DNA of 64,000 nt, taken from Anomaloglossus baeobatrachus. Its lineage: Eukaryota; Chordata; Amphibia; Anura; Aromobatidae. The DNA is taken from positions 73,454,908 to 73,518,907 of the forward strand of contig NC_134353.1 of NCBI RefSeq assembly GCF_048569485.1, in the 5' to 3' direction. This document shows positions 32,808 to 45,570 of the stretch, one piece after another. Positions within the stretch are counted from its first letter, which is position 1, and every line of letters starts with the position of its first letter. Position numbers and translations under genes: made by a program. The notes under the pieces are model-generated. The model was given only the letters and a program-made list of their open reading frames with translations. It searched no databases and was not told the origin of the DNA.

Positions 32808-33384
32808 CTAAAAGGGGCTTTACACACAGCGATATCGCTAGTGATGTCGCTGGTGAAAACACCCGCCCCCGTCAGTTGTGCGTCACGGGCAAATCGCTGC
32901 CCGTGGCGCACAATATCGCTAACACCCGTCACACATACTTACCTGCCTAGCGACGTCGCTGTGGCCGGCGAACCGCCTCCTTTCTAAGGGGGCGGTTCGT
33001 TCGGCGTCACAGCGGCGTTACTAAGCGGCCACCCAATAGAAGCGGAGGGGCGGAGATGAACGGCCGTAACATCCCGCCCACCTCCTTCCTTCCTCATTGC
33101 GGGCGGCCGCAGGGACGGTGATGTTCCTCGTTCCTGCGGTGTCACACATAGCGATGTGTGCTGCCGCAGGAACGACGAACAATCTGCGTCCTGCAACAGC
33201 AACGATAATCGGGATTAGATCGACGTGTTAACTATCTATGATTAGGTGAGTAATTTTGATCGTTAGCAGTCGTTTGTGCGTTTCACACTCAACGACGTTG
33301 CTAACGAGGCCGGATGTGCGTCACGAATTCTGTGACCCCAACGACATCTCGTTAGCGATGTTGTTGCGTGTAAAGCATGCTTAA
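32808..33384. mobile_element. CGACATCG-family TIR element, full copy (G)
   Basis: Left end CTAAAAGGGGCTTTACACAC and right GCGTGTAAAGCATGCTTAAG. Inner AGCGATATCGCTAGTGATGTC is mirrored by CTCGTTAGCGATGTTGTTGC. Closely resembles copy C in its internal order of modules. Confidence 0.9.
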
Positions 33385-33881
33385 GTCTCCTGCTACTGAC
33401 CAGTCCTGATCTGATTCCCCCCTCCCACCAGGGTCAGGAGTGTGTATAATCCCACAGATAAAGACAGACGAGGGGAAACCAAATCTCTGTCACACAGCAC
33501 GCACACACAAACGTACATACAGTAAGAGATTCAGGAGGAAAACAAGAGCAGGAAGGAAGTATAAAATAGGGGTAAAACAACAACCACACCAAGCAATAAC
33601 CACAATTTAAACACACCACACCTCACAGACCAACATAGAATAAACTATAGCTGTCATGGGTGGAAGGATTCCACCAGCATAAATAGGAGTGGAGCAGATG
33701 TGATAGGTCTCCTCACAACATGTGATTAAAGGAGGAAACAGACTAGCAGAGATTAACTCTTGCTAGCCTGCCTATGAGAGACACACAGCAGGCAACGCCC
33801 GAGTCTGCCTGTGATGATCCCAGACACAAGAGAAACCATCGGGCGGACTGTCAGAATCTGCAATCTGAACAGAGTCCGACA
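33385..33881 (-). repeat. LTR-like fossil fragment (related to 63428-64000)
   Basis: Shares long blocks with the repeat at the right edge of the window: ACCAGTCCTGATCTGATTCC, CACACAGCACGCACACACAA, ACAGACCAACATAGAATAAA and 'aggattccaccagcataaatagg'. On the minus strand it has a promoter-like CTATTTATGCTGG followed by a pyrimidine-rich stretch and would begin TGTCGGACTCTG. Probably an old LTR of the Gypsy type, judged from layout only. Confidence 0.45.
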
Positions 33882-34393
33882 GTCGGCAAAATTTGTGCAA
33901 AACTCCGTATGATAATCTGCTTTTGTCACTACTTTGTTTGAGGAGATCCATATCTTCTGTAATTTTACCATTGTTGAGGATTGTTGTCTTGGTACAATCT
34001 ACAGTATGTACATATTCATTTATTTGCTGGAGATCGAATTATCATTGTTTTTTTCCAAAAGGTTTTAACAGTTGACATGACCTCTAGCAACATCAAGCAT
34101 ATTATTACATGGCATTAACAAAGATCTTACCACCTGTTGTTCACATTTTCATGGCAGAGAACCAAAGAGGTGGACATGTCACAGGCAGAGTGTTTCCAAT
34201 AACACTGAGTATACCAGAATGACTTTCCTAAACGTATTTGTGCGGTAATTTTCGTGCCCAGATTGGACGGTCATTCAGCCTCCTCAAAAGTTGATGCCCC
34301 CTCAAAAAAATATGACTTGGTCTCCATTCTTATATGGCTCCTCTACCCACCTGCTGCTTTTGAAAGAATTGGGTGCACAAAATATAGCAACAA
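33882..34393. other. no gene seen
   Basis: Unique-looking AT-rich sequence. No supported feature. Confidence 0.5.
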
Positions 34394-35002
34394 TTAAAGG
34401 GAACCTGTCACCAGATTTGGTGACTATAAGCTGCGGCCACCACCAGTGAGACCTTATATACAGTATTCTAGAATACTGTATATAAGAGCCCAGGCCGCTG
34501 TGTACAATGTAAAAAACACTTTTATAATACTCACCTAGGGGGCAGTCCAGTTCGATGGGTATCGCTGCTCTCTGGTCCGGCGCCTCCTCTCTGTCCTCTC
34601 TTTTCTGAGGTCCGTGTCCATGACGCGTCCTACGTCATCCACACCGGCATTGAGGTCCTGTGCAGGCGCACTGTGATTTGCTCTGCTCAGGGCAGAGCAA
34701 AGTATTGTAGTGCGCATATGCGAGTGGTCTTTAACCTTTCCTCGCGCCTGCGCATAACAGTACTTTGATCTGCGCTCAGCAGGGGAGAGAGAAAGGCACC
34801 TATACAGAACCACAATGTCGGCCAGTGTGGATGACGTAGTCGCATGATCCATACTAGGCTGGGTAAAAGGAGGACGGAGATCGCAGCAGAGAGGAGGCGC
34901 CGGACCGGAGAGCAGCGACACCCATGGGACTGGACCACCCCCTAGATGAGTATTATAAAAGTGTTTTTTACGTTATACAGAGAAGCCTGGGCTCTTATAT
35001 AT

Positions 35003-36063
<1,061 letters not shown>

Positions 36064-36148
36064 TTTGATTCTGGAATGCTGTATATAAGGGCTCACTGGT
36101 GGTGGCCGCAGCTTATAGTCGCCAAATCTGGTGTAAGGTTCACTTTAA

Positions 36149-36524
36149 GACCCATCTGACTATTGCTTTACACGTGTAGGTCTATTAGACTGGAGTCCGA
36201 ACCCAGTGATAATGGTGGGATTGGTCAACAACAGTCTAATGTTTACAAAAGCCTCTCATCTCTCCTCCAAATGATGATGTCGGCGAGAGAAGGATCCGTC
36301 CGTCGGAAATTCAATATCCAATCCTTTTGTAGTACCTACACATCCATGATTTACAGAGACAGCACATTGATTTTAATAGACACTGTGCAATGCCTCATTT
36401 GTCCTGTGGGGGTGCTGCAGGGAAGTTAAACACGTGCTCTTCATTATCGATCAACTGACATCTCAACATTGCCTGATCAATTCATCATTCTAAGAAAAAG
36501 GATATGTCCAAGGTAGACAAGCCC
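36149..36524. other. no gene seen
   Basis: Unique-looking sequence; no supported feature. Confidence 0.5.
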
Positions 36525-36557
36525 TTGAAGGTAATTTTTCAGCAGGTTTTTGCTATG

Positions 36558-37108
36558 TAAAGCCCGCTTTACACGCTACAATATATCTTACGATGTGTCG
36601 GCAGGGTCACGTCGTAAGTGACGCACATCCGGCATCGTAAGGTACATTGTAGTGTGTAACAGCTACGTGCGATTGTACGTTAAAACGTTCATCGCATGCA
36701 CGTCGTTCAATTCCTAAAAATTGAATGTCAGATTGTTCATCGTACCCGGGGTAGCGCACATCGCAGTGTGTGACACCCCGGGAATGATGAACAGATCTTA
36801 CCTGCGTCCCGCGGCTCCTGGCCAGCAATGTGGAAGGAAGGAGGTGGGCGGGATGTTTAAGTCCCGCTCAGCTCCGCCCCTCCGCTTCTATTGGCCGGCT
36901 GCCGCGTGATGTCGATGTGACGCCGAACGTCCCTCCAACTCCAGGAAGTGAACGTTTGCTGCGCCCACATCAAGGTCATATGGACAGGTAAGTACGATTA
37001 GTTTGTGCGGCACATTCAACAAATTTGAACGTGCCGCACATACGATGGGAGCGGTTACGATCGCATACAATATCGTATGCGAAATCGTAACATGTAAAGC
37101 AGGCTTAA
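36558..37108. mobile_element. CGACATCG-family relative (H)
   Basis: Ends TAAAGCCCGCTTTACACGC and CATGTAAAGCAGGCTTAA. Subtype with TACGATGTG/CGTATGCGAAATCGTAAC blocks like copy K. The interior keeps GCCCCTCCGCTTCTATTGGC. Non-coding. Confidence 0.88.
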
Positions 37109-37160
37109 CCTGAGAACAGCATGCTGCAAGGGTTAAAAAACAAGAATCAACCATGCCTCT

Positions 37161-37389
37161 CTAAGGCCAGTTTCACACATCCTTCTTTTTGCCGATTTCG
37201 CGGATCCGGCGCGCTCCCGTACAGTGAATACAGTACAATGACAGCGCAAAAAGCGCCAGTCACGTTCTGTCATGTGACCGGCGCTTGTGACCCGGAAGTT
37301 ACAGCGCTGTCATTGTACTGTATTCACTGTACGGGAGCGTGCCGGATCCGCGAAACCGGCAAAAAGAAGGATGTGTGAGTGAGCCCTAA
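37161..37389. mobile_element. short snap-back TIR element (R)
   Basis: Ends CTAAGGCCAGTTTCACACATCC and GGATGTGTGAGTGAGCCCTAA. The arms GCGCTCCCGTACAGTGAATA and TATTCACTGTACGGGAGCGT pair, as do GCGGATCCGG/CCGGATCCGC and ACAGTACAATGACAGCG/CGCTGTCATTGTACTGT, so almost the whole element folds on itself. Confidence 0.9.
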
Positions 37390-37694
37390 TCAGGCTGTGG
37401 GCTGCTGTTTACTTAAACTAAAAGCTTTATCACCTAGTGATTATCATTGCTGGACTACAATGGTCCTGCATACCCCCTCCTCTGATTGACACCTCACTGT
37501 CAACGTACAATCTCTATAGAGAGCCTGATGTGGGCTGCTCAGCTCGCTCAGCTCTGCTACATGACTAAATCTAAAAGCTATGAACAGTTGCAGCCAGTAA
37601 TCTAAGTGATGCATCATTGGATTCAGAATCTCTTTGCCTACTTCATGCTGCTCTCAGATGAGGAAGCAAAAACCTGCTGACAGATTCCCTTTAA

Positions 37695-38162
37695 TGAATT
37701 TTTTCCCATTCTGATTTGTGTAGTTCCTGCAAAATATGCCTATATATTAGTTTAAGTAAGCCAGACCCAGCAATGTCTGACATGATCATCTCAATCTATT
37801 TATTTTTCAGTTTAATCCACAATATAAAATCGGAATGATGTTAAAATACGTTCAGCGATCCAGGAAATATGTAAATTACAGTAATTTGTTCTTTTCAACT
37901 TTCTGTTCTTTTTTAATGTGAATTACTTTATTTGTAATTTAATATTTACCCAGGACAGCAAATCAGATGGATCCGGCAATGTTTTTCTTGTTAAAATCAG
38001 GAGGAGATTTATTATTACCAATGCATCACACGACCATGTGCCGCTATGTCAGCCATTGCAGTGGGCGCCATATATCTTACTTCAGGCTATTTACTAAATT
38101 AACGAGAGTCAGAAATCTTGGCAAAGATCTGCAGTTGTTTCTGTTTTTCCGACACATACACA
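37695..38162. other. no gene seen
   Basis: AT-rich unique-looking sequence; no supported feature. Confidence 0.5.
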
Positions 38163-38518
38163 TTTAAAGGGACGGTATCATCTTCTTATGTGGGTAAAAT
38201 GGCAAACAAGCAACTTTGCAATTTAGCTCTTATTAGAAATCCTCTACATTCTCAAGAACGGAGACGTTTCTATTGTGTTTTCCTCATTGCTTGAGTTACC
38301 TGCAACTGCTACAGTCTAATACTCATAGCCATTTTTCTAGGCAATGGGTGCAGCGCTTACAAGCTCTTTGCTATAGAGCTTGCAGGTGCTTGTCCAGATC
38401 TCTGATTGGAGCACCGTTCGGACCGGCGGTGCAGCTGTGTCTCCTGCCAAGCAGAAAACTGGGAGACAGGGAAGGGAGCAATGCATTCAAGAAAGTAGAC
38501 GTGACAACCCCTTTAAAG
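38163..38518. mobile_element. TTAA-type TIR element (S)
   Basis: Left end TTTAAAGGGACGGTATCATC and right end GTGACAACCCCTTTAAAG are imperfect inverted repeats with TTTAAA at both edges. Non-coding. Confidence 0.65.
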
Positions 38519-38571
38519 GAAAAACATGGCCTCCAATGACATATTTGTCCAGATATTTATCCCAGAATAGC

Positions 38572-39156
38572 TTAGGGGTACTTTACACGTTGCGACATCG
38601 CTACCGATATATCGTTGGGGTCACGGTTGTTGTGACGCACATCCGGCGCCGGTAGCGACATCACAATGTGTAAATCCTAGGAGCGACGATGAACGAGCGC
38701 AAAACAGTCAAAAATCGCTGATCTGTGTCACGTCGTTCATTTCCATAATGCCGTTACGCTGGCGGTACGATGTTGTTTGTTGTTCCTGAAGCAGCACACA
38801 TCGCTGCGTGTGAAGCCGCAGGAACGACAAACATCTCCTTACCTGCGTCCACCGACAATGCAGAAGAAAGGAGGTGGGCGGGATGTTACGTCCCGCTGAT
38901 CTCCGCCCCTCGCTTCTATTGGCCGGCCGCTTAGTGACTTTGCGGTGATGCCAAACACACCTCCCCCTTGAAGGAGGGATTGTTCGGCGGTCACCACGAC
39001 GTCGCTGAAAAGGTAAGTGCGTATGAAGCTGCCGTAGCGATAATGTTCGCTACGGCAGCGATCACGAGATATCGCATATGCGACGGGGGCGGGTGCTATC
39101 GCGCTCGACATCGCTAGCCGATGCTAGTGATGTCGCAACGTGTAAAGTACCCCTTA
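38572..39156. mobile_element. CGACATCG-family TIR element, full copy (I)
   Basis: Ends TTAGGGGTACTTTACACGTTGC and GCAACGTGTAAAGTACCCCTTA are almost perfect inverted repeats, followed inward by GACATCGCTA and TAGTGATGTC. It carries the CCTCCCCCTTGAAGGAGGGA and GTTCGCTACGGCAGCGATCA modules shared with E. Confidence 0.93.
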
Positions 39157-39289
39157 GTCTAGTGGTACATAAAGGATTAGATGCAGATTTGTGGTACGGG
39201 TTCCTTAAATTCGCAGTTTTCACATCCACAGCATACTCATTTCAATGCTAGACTCTCAATTTTAAATGTATTTCCTTTCCTTTGGCAGT

Positions 39290-39880
39290 TGTAGGGTTAA
39301 TGTCAGTATTCGTTGCCAGCAAGCATTCTAATTACCTTTCTCAGGTGTTTCCAGTTTGGATCTTTCCCAGTACTTACATATACCCTCTACTCCCTGTAGA
39401 GGGTGTTTGTTATACTGAATCCTCAGTCTGAGACTTTGCCTGGAGGTGGAAGGGGCTGCTGGAACCCTTGCTGTCTGTTGTGGTGTTGGCTGTAGTACTG
39501 GTGTCTGACTGTAGCCGAGAAGTTGGAGTTTATGCTTTGTTGATTCCCCTATTTGTCTTCCTTTCCTGGTGTGTTGTTTTGGTGCAGCGGTGGGACTAGT
39601 GTTCCTTAATTTCCCACTCACTAGCCAGGGCTTACTGCAGGGTCTCTCAGGGCTTCAGTTTCCTGCTGGGTGACAGGTGAGGAACCTGTAAAGGGACTGG
39701 CTAGGAGTGCAGAGTACAGTTACAGGTAAGTGGAGGTGTCCATCTTCCCTCTCACTAGCACTAGGGCCCACCATTATTAAAGTGCCTCGGTGTACCCCTT
39801 GTTTGTCGTGGTGAAACCCCTATTTCTTTTATATTTTGCTCATGCCGGACCTTCCCCAAGTCCATACGTGACATTCTGCC
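39290..39880 (+). repeat. possible LTR-derived fossil fragment
   Basis: Contains a CATATACCCTCTACTCCC promoter-like part and blocks related to 9720-9800 (ATTCCCCTATTTGTCTTCC, GTGGGACTAGTGTTCC). Ends and target duplication were not identified, so the LTR assignment is weak. Confidence 0.3.
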
Positions 39881-39934
39881 ATACATGTTGTTGTTTTGGA
39901 ATTGTTAGCTTGTTGAAAACGTTCATCATCCCCA

Positions 39935-39975
39935 CGCGCCGACATGTGTTTCACCCTACTTCGTCAGGGGGTGCT
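39935..39975 (-). ncRNA. hammerhead-like motif, decayed
   Basis: The minus strand reads CCTGACGA...GAAAC ACATGTC, giving both catalytic boxes and a 3-bp stem III (ACA/TGT) ending in GTC, the usual cleavage triplet. No convincing stem II (AGTAGGGT) or stem I can be drawn, so it is probably a relic of a hammerhead from a Penelope-like or related element, not a working ribozyme. Confidence 0.35.
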
Positions 39976-40458
39976 CTTATTTTGAAAATTAGTTGATTTG
40001 TGCCTAGGGTACTCATACATGCAAACATTTTTGATGTAGTTACTTTATTCATTTATCCTCTCCTTTTTGAGCTTCCTCCTCGCTTGTTTTATGAATTTGT
40101 GATTTATTTTTTTTTTTAAATCCTGTTTAAATAAAATTATATTTTTAGCCCATTTGGGAACCGCCGGTGGCTATTGCTTCTGTTTCTCATTGTACAGTGA
40201 TGTCTGATTCATTCTGTGCAAAAGTTCTATAACGGTATTTAAGGTGAATTTATAATTCCATTTGTAGATGAATGTATAAATCCATGAACTCTGCAGTGTG
40301 ATTCCCGTAAATGCAATGATAGATTTTCGTTGAAAAGTATTGACCGAGGATCTAATGGATGCTCTTTTACTTTAAGTTAATTTTACAGTTTGCTCTGTTC
40401 ACTTCTCTTATGCATACGAAATGTAATCATCGTTAACTGTGATGGTGCTGCGTATATA
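39976..40458. other. no gene seen
   Basis: AT-rich sequence with a T run; possibly the tail of the repeat to its left. No supported gene. Confidence 0.45.
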
Positions 40459-42016
40459 CAGTGTGTCCACCCATATCCTGTCCACTACCATTAACTTGTG
40501 AACGGCGGCAGCTCTAGGCATAGAAGTGGTGTCTAGGTATAGTAAAGTAGCCATGTGCTACGCAATGAAACCATCTATAGCGCCACCTGGTGGAAAACAA
40601 CAGAGTTAGCATTTTTATCTTGAAAACGGAACGAGATAAAGAAAAAAAGTGAATTACAAAGTTGTAGGGCATCATCAATTCAATACGAATCGACACCTTG
40701 CCTACAGAAATGCTATGATTAGAACGTGTTAGGGTACCGTCACACTTTAGCGACGCAGCAGCGATCCCACCAGCGATCTGACCTGGTCAGGATCGCTGCT
40801 GCATCGCTACATGGTCGCTGGTGAGCTGTCAAACAGGCAGATCTCACCAGTGACCAGCCCCCAGCCAGCAGCGACGTGCAAGCGACGCTGCGCTTGCACG
40901 GAGCCGGCGTCTGGAAGCTGCGGACACTGGTAACTAAGGTAAACATCGGGTATGGTTACCCGATGTTTACCTTAGTTACCAGCGCACACCGCTTAGCTTA
41001 GCATGTGCAGGGAGCAGGAGCCGGCACTGGCAGCGTGAGAGCTGCGGAGGCTGGTAACGAAGGTAAATATCGGGTAACCACCTTGGTTACCCGATGTTTA
41101 CCTTGGTTACAGCTTACCGCAGGCTGTCAGACGCCGGCTCCTGCTCCCTGCACATTCAAGATTGTTGCTCTCTCGCTGTCACACACAGCGATGTGTGCTT
41201 ATCAGCGGGACAGCAGCAATAAAAAAACGAACCAGGGCTGTGTGTAACGAGCAGCGATCTCACAGCAGGGGCCAGATCGCTGCTCAGTGTCACACACAGC
41301 GAGATCGCTAATGAGGTCACAAAAAACGTGACTCAGCAGCGATCTCAGCAGCAATCTCGCTGTGTGTGAAGTACCCCTTAAACTCACAAGGCTGCGGACG
41401 TGAAGCGATATCTCATGGAGACCTTCCTACAAGTCATTGGGTATTGTGGCTGCGTGGAGTGGCCTCCACGCTCACCTGACCTGACCCCATTGGACTTCTT
41501 TCTGTGAGGTCACATCAAACAGCAGGTGTATGCGACCCTCCACCAACATTGCAGGACCTACGACGACGTATCACAGATGCTTGTGCAAATGTGTCACCTA
41601 CCATATTGCACCACGTGCAGCAAGATACAGTATAATGTCCAGAGTGCAGATGTGCATTGCAGCTGATGGGGGCCACTTTAAGCATCAAAGTTAAATGAGC
41701 GCTATATGCGTGACCAGCATTCAATGTTTTGGGGGAGTCATGGGTTTAATATCATAGCATTTCTCTATGCAAGGTGTCGATTTGCATTGAATTGATGATG
41801 CCCTACAACTTTGTAATTCACTTTTTTTCTCTCTCTCGTTACGTTTTTGAGATAAAAATGCTAACTCCGTTGTTTTCCACCAGGTGGCGCTATAGCTGCT
41901 TTCATTGCGTAGCGCATGACTACTTTACTATACCTAGACACCACTTCTATGCCTATAGCTGCCGCCGTTCTCAAGTTAATGGCGGTGGACAGGATATGGG
42001 TGGACTGGACACACTG
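40459..42016 (+). mobile_element. mariner-type element with ~260-bp terminal inverted repeats, interrupted
   Basis: Left end CAGTGTGTCCACCCATATCC is mirrored by GGATATGGGTGGACTGGACACACTG at the right, and the inverted homology continues for about 260 bp (GCGCCACCTGGTGGAAAAC/GTTTTCCACCAGGTGGCGC and further). TA flanks both ends. 41385-41610 reads as a mariner transposase C-terminus with EWPPRSPDLTPLDFFL and a following in-frame stop where a Trp is usual. Most of the gene is gone, partly displaced by a 654-bp TIR element. Inactive. Confidence 0.88.
40729..41382. mobile_element. TIR element inside the mariner (J)
   Basis: Ends TTAGGGTACCGTCACACTTTAGCG and CAGCGAG...GTGAAGTACCCCTTAA are inverted repeats, a diverged relative of the CGACATCG family. 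The interior has ATCGGGTAACC and GGTTACCCGATGTTTACC in both orientations and is strongly self-complementary. Non-coding. Confidence 0.85.
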
Positions 42017-42018
42017 TA

Positions 42019-42366
42019 TGTAATATAATGAGAAAAAAAAGTACACCTCTAGAGGTATTAGGACTGAAGACATTGGCAACTAGTCTATGACTACTTTGGA
42101 GAACTTGGTTTCCTTGCCCACCAGTGGAAATTATTCAAAGGGTCCATCCTCTATCCAGTTATAATCACATCATTGTCTACACAAGACATATCATCAATAA
42201 TATCAGATATGTTCTTTGTGAATAAATCCATTAGACATAGACTCTAGTGATAAGTGATTTGGTTCCAAAATTGCCCCAGATGGTCTTGTCTTCACCAGGG
42301 CCGTTATTGCATTAGATCTTACTCCACTTTGGGCTACTTTGGATAAAAATGTCTATGAACCCAAGA
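42019..42366. other. no gene seen
   Basis: Unique-looking sequence; no supported feature. Confidence 0.5.
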
Positions 42367-42370
42367 CATT

Positions 42371-42963
42371 TGTAGCGCCTGCGACCCTGCAGGGACGCCA
42401 ACTTACCACTAGAGCTAGGGCCCATTCTCCTCTGCTGCTGCGCGGCCACCCACGTGCTCTCCTGCCTTCCTCACCTCCCGGGCCTTCTACATGCCACACA
42501 GAGTTCCCATCAGTGCACCTAAGATGCGCACTCGCACACCCGTCCTCCTCTTATGGCTGAGAGGCACTGTGTATTTAAGGCATCCTCCCATTAGGGGAGG
42601 TGCCTGCACAATGTTAGTCAGTGTATCAGTCTGCTATGTTACCTAGCTAGTTGTCAGGTCCTGAGCTCCTGTCCTGTCATCCCTGTGTCCATCTGCAGTA
42701 CCTTCCTTCCCATACCTGTGTGCCCCTGCCCTGCCCACCATTATTGTTCGTACCCACCTGTCCAGCCTGTCTCAGTCATCCCACTTGTACCTGTCTATAC
42801 TTGAGTCCTTCTCCTGCCCTGGGGGTCAGCTGCCACAGTCCCAGTCACTGCCCTGGGAGTGGTACCTGGCGTCCGCCTCAAGGTGAGCGCTTAGATAAGC
42901 CCCTCCCACTAAAAGGGTAAGCCTGGGTCCAGTGGGTCCACTAATCCTGTCACTGCCCCTACA
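42371..42963 (+). repeat. solo LTR (fossil)
   Basis: 593 bp beginning TGTAGCGCCTGCG and ending CACTGCCCCTACA, flanked by the 4-bp direct repeat CATT. A TATA-like GTGTATTTAAGGC lies mid-way (about 42571). Its start resembles that of the LTR at 25514 (TGTGGCGCC), and the target duplication length is the same, suggesting a related lineage. No internal region is present, as after LTR-LTR recombination. Confidence 0.85.
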
Positions 42964-42967
42964 CATT

Positions 42968-43710
42968 TAGTGATCCCATAGATTTCCAAATCCTTCCAAA
43001 GGTTGTCAGACCCATTAATGTGGATGAAATGAGGGTGGGAAAAGAAGAATGGGCCCAGTAATTCCAACTTACCCAATTTCTCCTCTTGAGCTCAGAAAGA
43101 CCAGTCAGTTTTTGCTGAGGGTGGTGGGTTCCATAAATAATAATGATGTGATGTCTATTGGCGATCTAAGCCTTGTGGGCTCTGACCTCAATTAATTGTA
43201 ATCTCATGTGTCCAATAATGCCTAATAGGCTTTAGTGTGGAAAATTAAGTAACTAGAAGGAATGGATGGACTTGTAAAGAGCAACCATACTGTTTCTGTA
43301 TTAATTAAGAACATGACTAGAACCTGATGCTACTAATCATAGCATATTATCTATTTATCAGAAAAGCAGTCTTCGAATTTTCAGTTTGCAGCCAATTTTT
43401 TTCTACTACGATACATTCAACACTTTCAATGTCTGTAAATTCACCCAAAGATAAGACCATATGGAGATCTCAAAAAGCACATAGTGTAGAATCCGAGGAT
43501 ACCACTGGAAGTCTACTCAGGAAAAGTCCCTTCCCTTAGGAAAACATGACAATATAGCAAGAATTAGTGTCTGCATGGGACCAATGACATCAATGAAGCC
43601 CCTTTTACAGATTTGATAACTATTGGTGGAATACTCCTTTGTCCGGAAGCTGTCTCCTAAGGAGAGCTCGCATCCGGTGAGCCCTCCTGTTCTCTCTGAG
43701 AGAGCCACTG
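42968..43710. other. no gene seen
   Basis: Unique-looking AT-rich sequence; no supported feature. Confidence 0.5.
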
Positions 43711-45570
43711 TTAGGCTATGTGCGCACACTGCGTTTTTTTGACGCTGCGTTTTTGTGCATTTTTGGCCGCTAAAAACGCACAAAAACGCACATACGTCGA
43801 AAAAACGCGGCAAAAAACGCACACGTTTTGCCGCGATTTGGTGCGTTTTTTTGCTGCGTTTTGCTGCGTTTTTGCTCACTGCGTCCTTATGCGTTTTTTA
43901 TCAGTGAACAAAAAAAAAAAGGTCTGATGTCATTTCCTTCTTCAATGTGTTCTTCATTCTCCACTAGTGTATGCAGAAGAGCAGACAGCTGCAGAACTAC
44001 AAGGCTCAGCATACTCCATCCAATAGTGTATGCAGGAGAGCAGACAGCAGCTGCAGAACTACAAGGCTCAGCATGCTCCATCCAGGACTGTATGCTTGAG
44101 GGAGAGTCAGGGGGAGCAGACCTACAAGGCTCAGCATCCTCCATCCAATAGTGTATGCAGGAGAGCAGACAGCAGCTGTCGAACTACAAGGCTCAGCATC
44201 CTCCTTCCAGGACTGTATGCAGGATTTTTTTGCCCCCCCAAACAAAAAAAATGACGTGGGCTTCGCCATATTTTTGTATGCTAGCTGGGTACAGCAGGCA
44301 GGTACGGGCTGCCCCCAACCCCCAGCTGCCTATTTTTACCCGGCTGGGAACCAAAAATATAGGGAAGCCCTTTTTTTTTTAAATTATTTCATGAATTTCA
44401 TGACATAATTTTAAAAAAAAAATGACGTGAGCTTCGCCCAATATTAGACATGGCCACCATGAATTTCTAGTAAAGATAAAAATATTTTTCTGTGTGTTGT
44501 GTTTTTTTTTTATTAGAAATAAAACACAACACAATTAGTGACTCCATCTTTATTGAAGTAAAGAACCCCCCTCCGCAGTAATCCTGGGACAAGGGTCCCG
44601 CGCCGTCCAATCCGGATCCAATATCATCTGATCGGTTTGCTGGAAGGCAAAGTGATCAGATGATGTGTCAGGATCAAGTGCCTGAATCCCATCACACATC
44701 AGCTGATTGTATAAAAGCCGTTTATACAATCAGCTGATGCATCGGTGCAAAAAAAAAAATAAAAATACTCACTTATGTGCTGATTACCGGCAGCTCCTGC
44801 AGCGATGGGGCGGGAGTCTGATCCTGTCCGATCGCTGCAGCAGCTGCCGGTAATCAGGGATGAAGTCTCCTGACGTATCCGCTGATACCGGCCGGGCGCC
44901 CGCGTCACCGCGATACTTACGATCACCTGATGCGTCAGGTGACTGCATCAGGTGATCCATCGCCAGGTCCTGCATCTATCGGAGGTTTCCCGGCCGTCTG
45001 CACACAGCCGGAGCGGCGATACCATGAGAGGAGATGGGAGCGGGCATGGCACCGGGAGGCTGCAGACAGGTGAGTATAACTTTTTTTTTTTTTTCTACTG
45101 TTAACTTTTGTTTTCGCAGCCGCTTCCACCTCCCGCCCAGACGGCAGCATACATGCACAGGACGGGAGATGGAAGCGGCGGTGACGATACCGGGAGGATT
45201 CATGCTTCTGTATTTACTGACAGAAGGAATCCTCTTCCTGTACACGTCACTTTACTACCCACCTCCTGCGTTTATAGCTGCGTTTTTGGTCTTAGAAACA
45301 CACCAAAACGCAGCTATTTGCGTTTTTCATTGCGTCTTTCAACATCCCATTGCACTCAATGGATGAAAAACGCGGTGAAAAACGCTGGAATAATTGACAT
45401 GCTGCGTTTTTGTGGTCACCACAAAAACGCAGCTGAAAAAAAACGCTGTGTGGGGACAGCAAAAATGAAAACTCATAGACTTTGCTGGGGAAGCAAAGTC
45501 ATGCAGTTTTGAGGCCAAAAACGCACCCGAAAAACGCGCAAAAACGCCGAGAAAAACGCACTTAGCCTTA
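43711..45570. mobile_element. large non-autonomous TIR element (T)
   Basis: Left end TTAGGCTATGTGCGCACACTGCG and right end AAAAACGCACTTAGCCTTA are inverted repeats with many GCGTTTTT/AAAAACGC blocks continuing inward for over 150 bp on each side. The 1.86-kb interior has no transposase. It holds a ~62-bp repeat, an ACACAACACA hairpin (44490-44530), and self-complementary blocks around TCACCTGATGCGTCAGGTGA. Confidence 0.8.
43967..44225. repeat. ~62-bp minisatellite (4 units)
   Basis: Units contain TATGCAGGAGAGCAGACAGC, then GAACTACAAGGCTCAGCAT and CTCCATCCA. Lies inside element T. Frames through it on both strands are by-products of the repeat. Confidence 0.85.

Larger units (their letters stand above)
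36525..37694. mobile_element. TTAA-type TIR element with two insertions (U2)
   Basis: Left end TTGAAGGTAATTTTTCAGCAGG and right end CCTGCTGACAGATTCCCTTTAA are inverted repeats of the same family as U1. Two other TIR elements (36558-37108 and 37161-37389) interrupt it, and U2-type sequence resumes after each. Confidence 0.8.
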
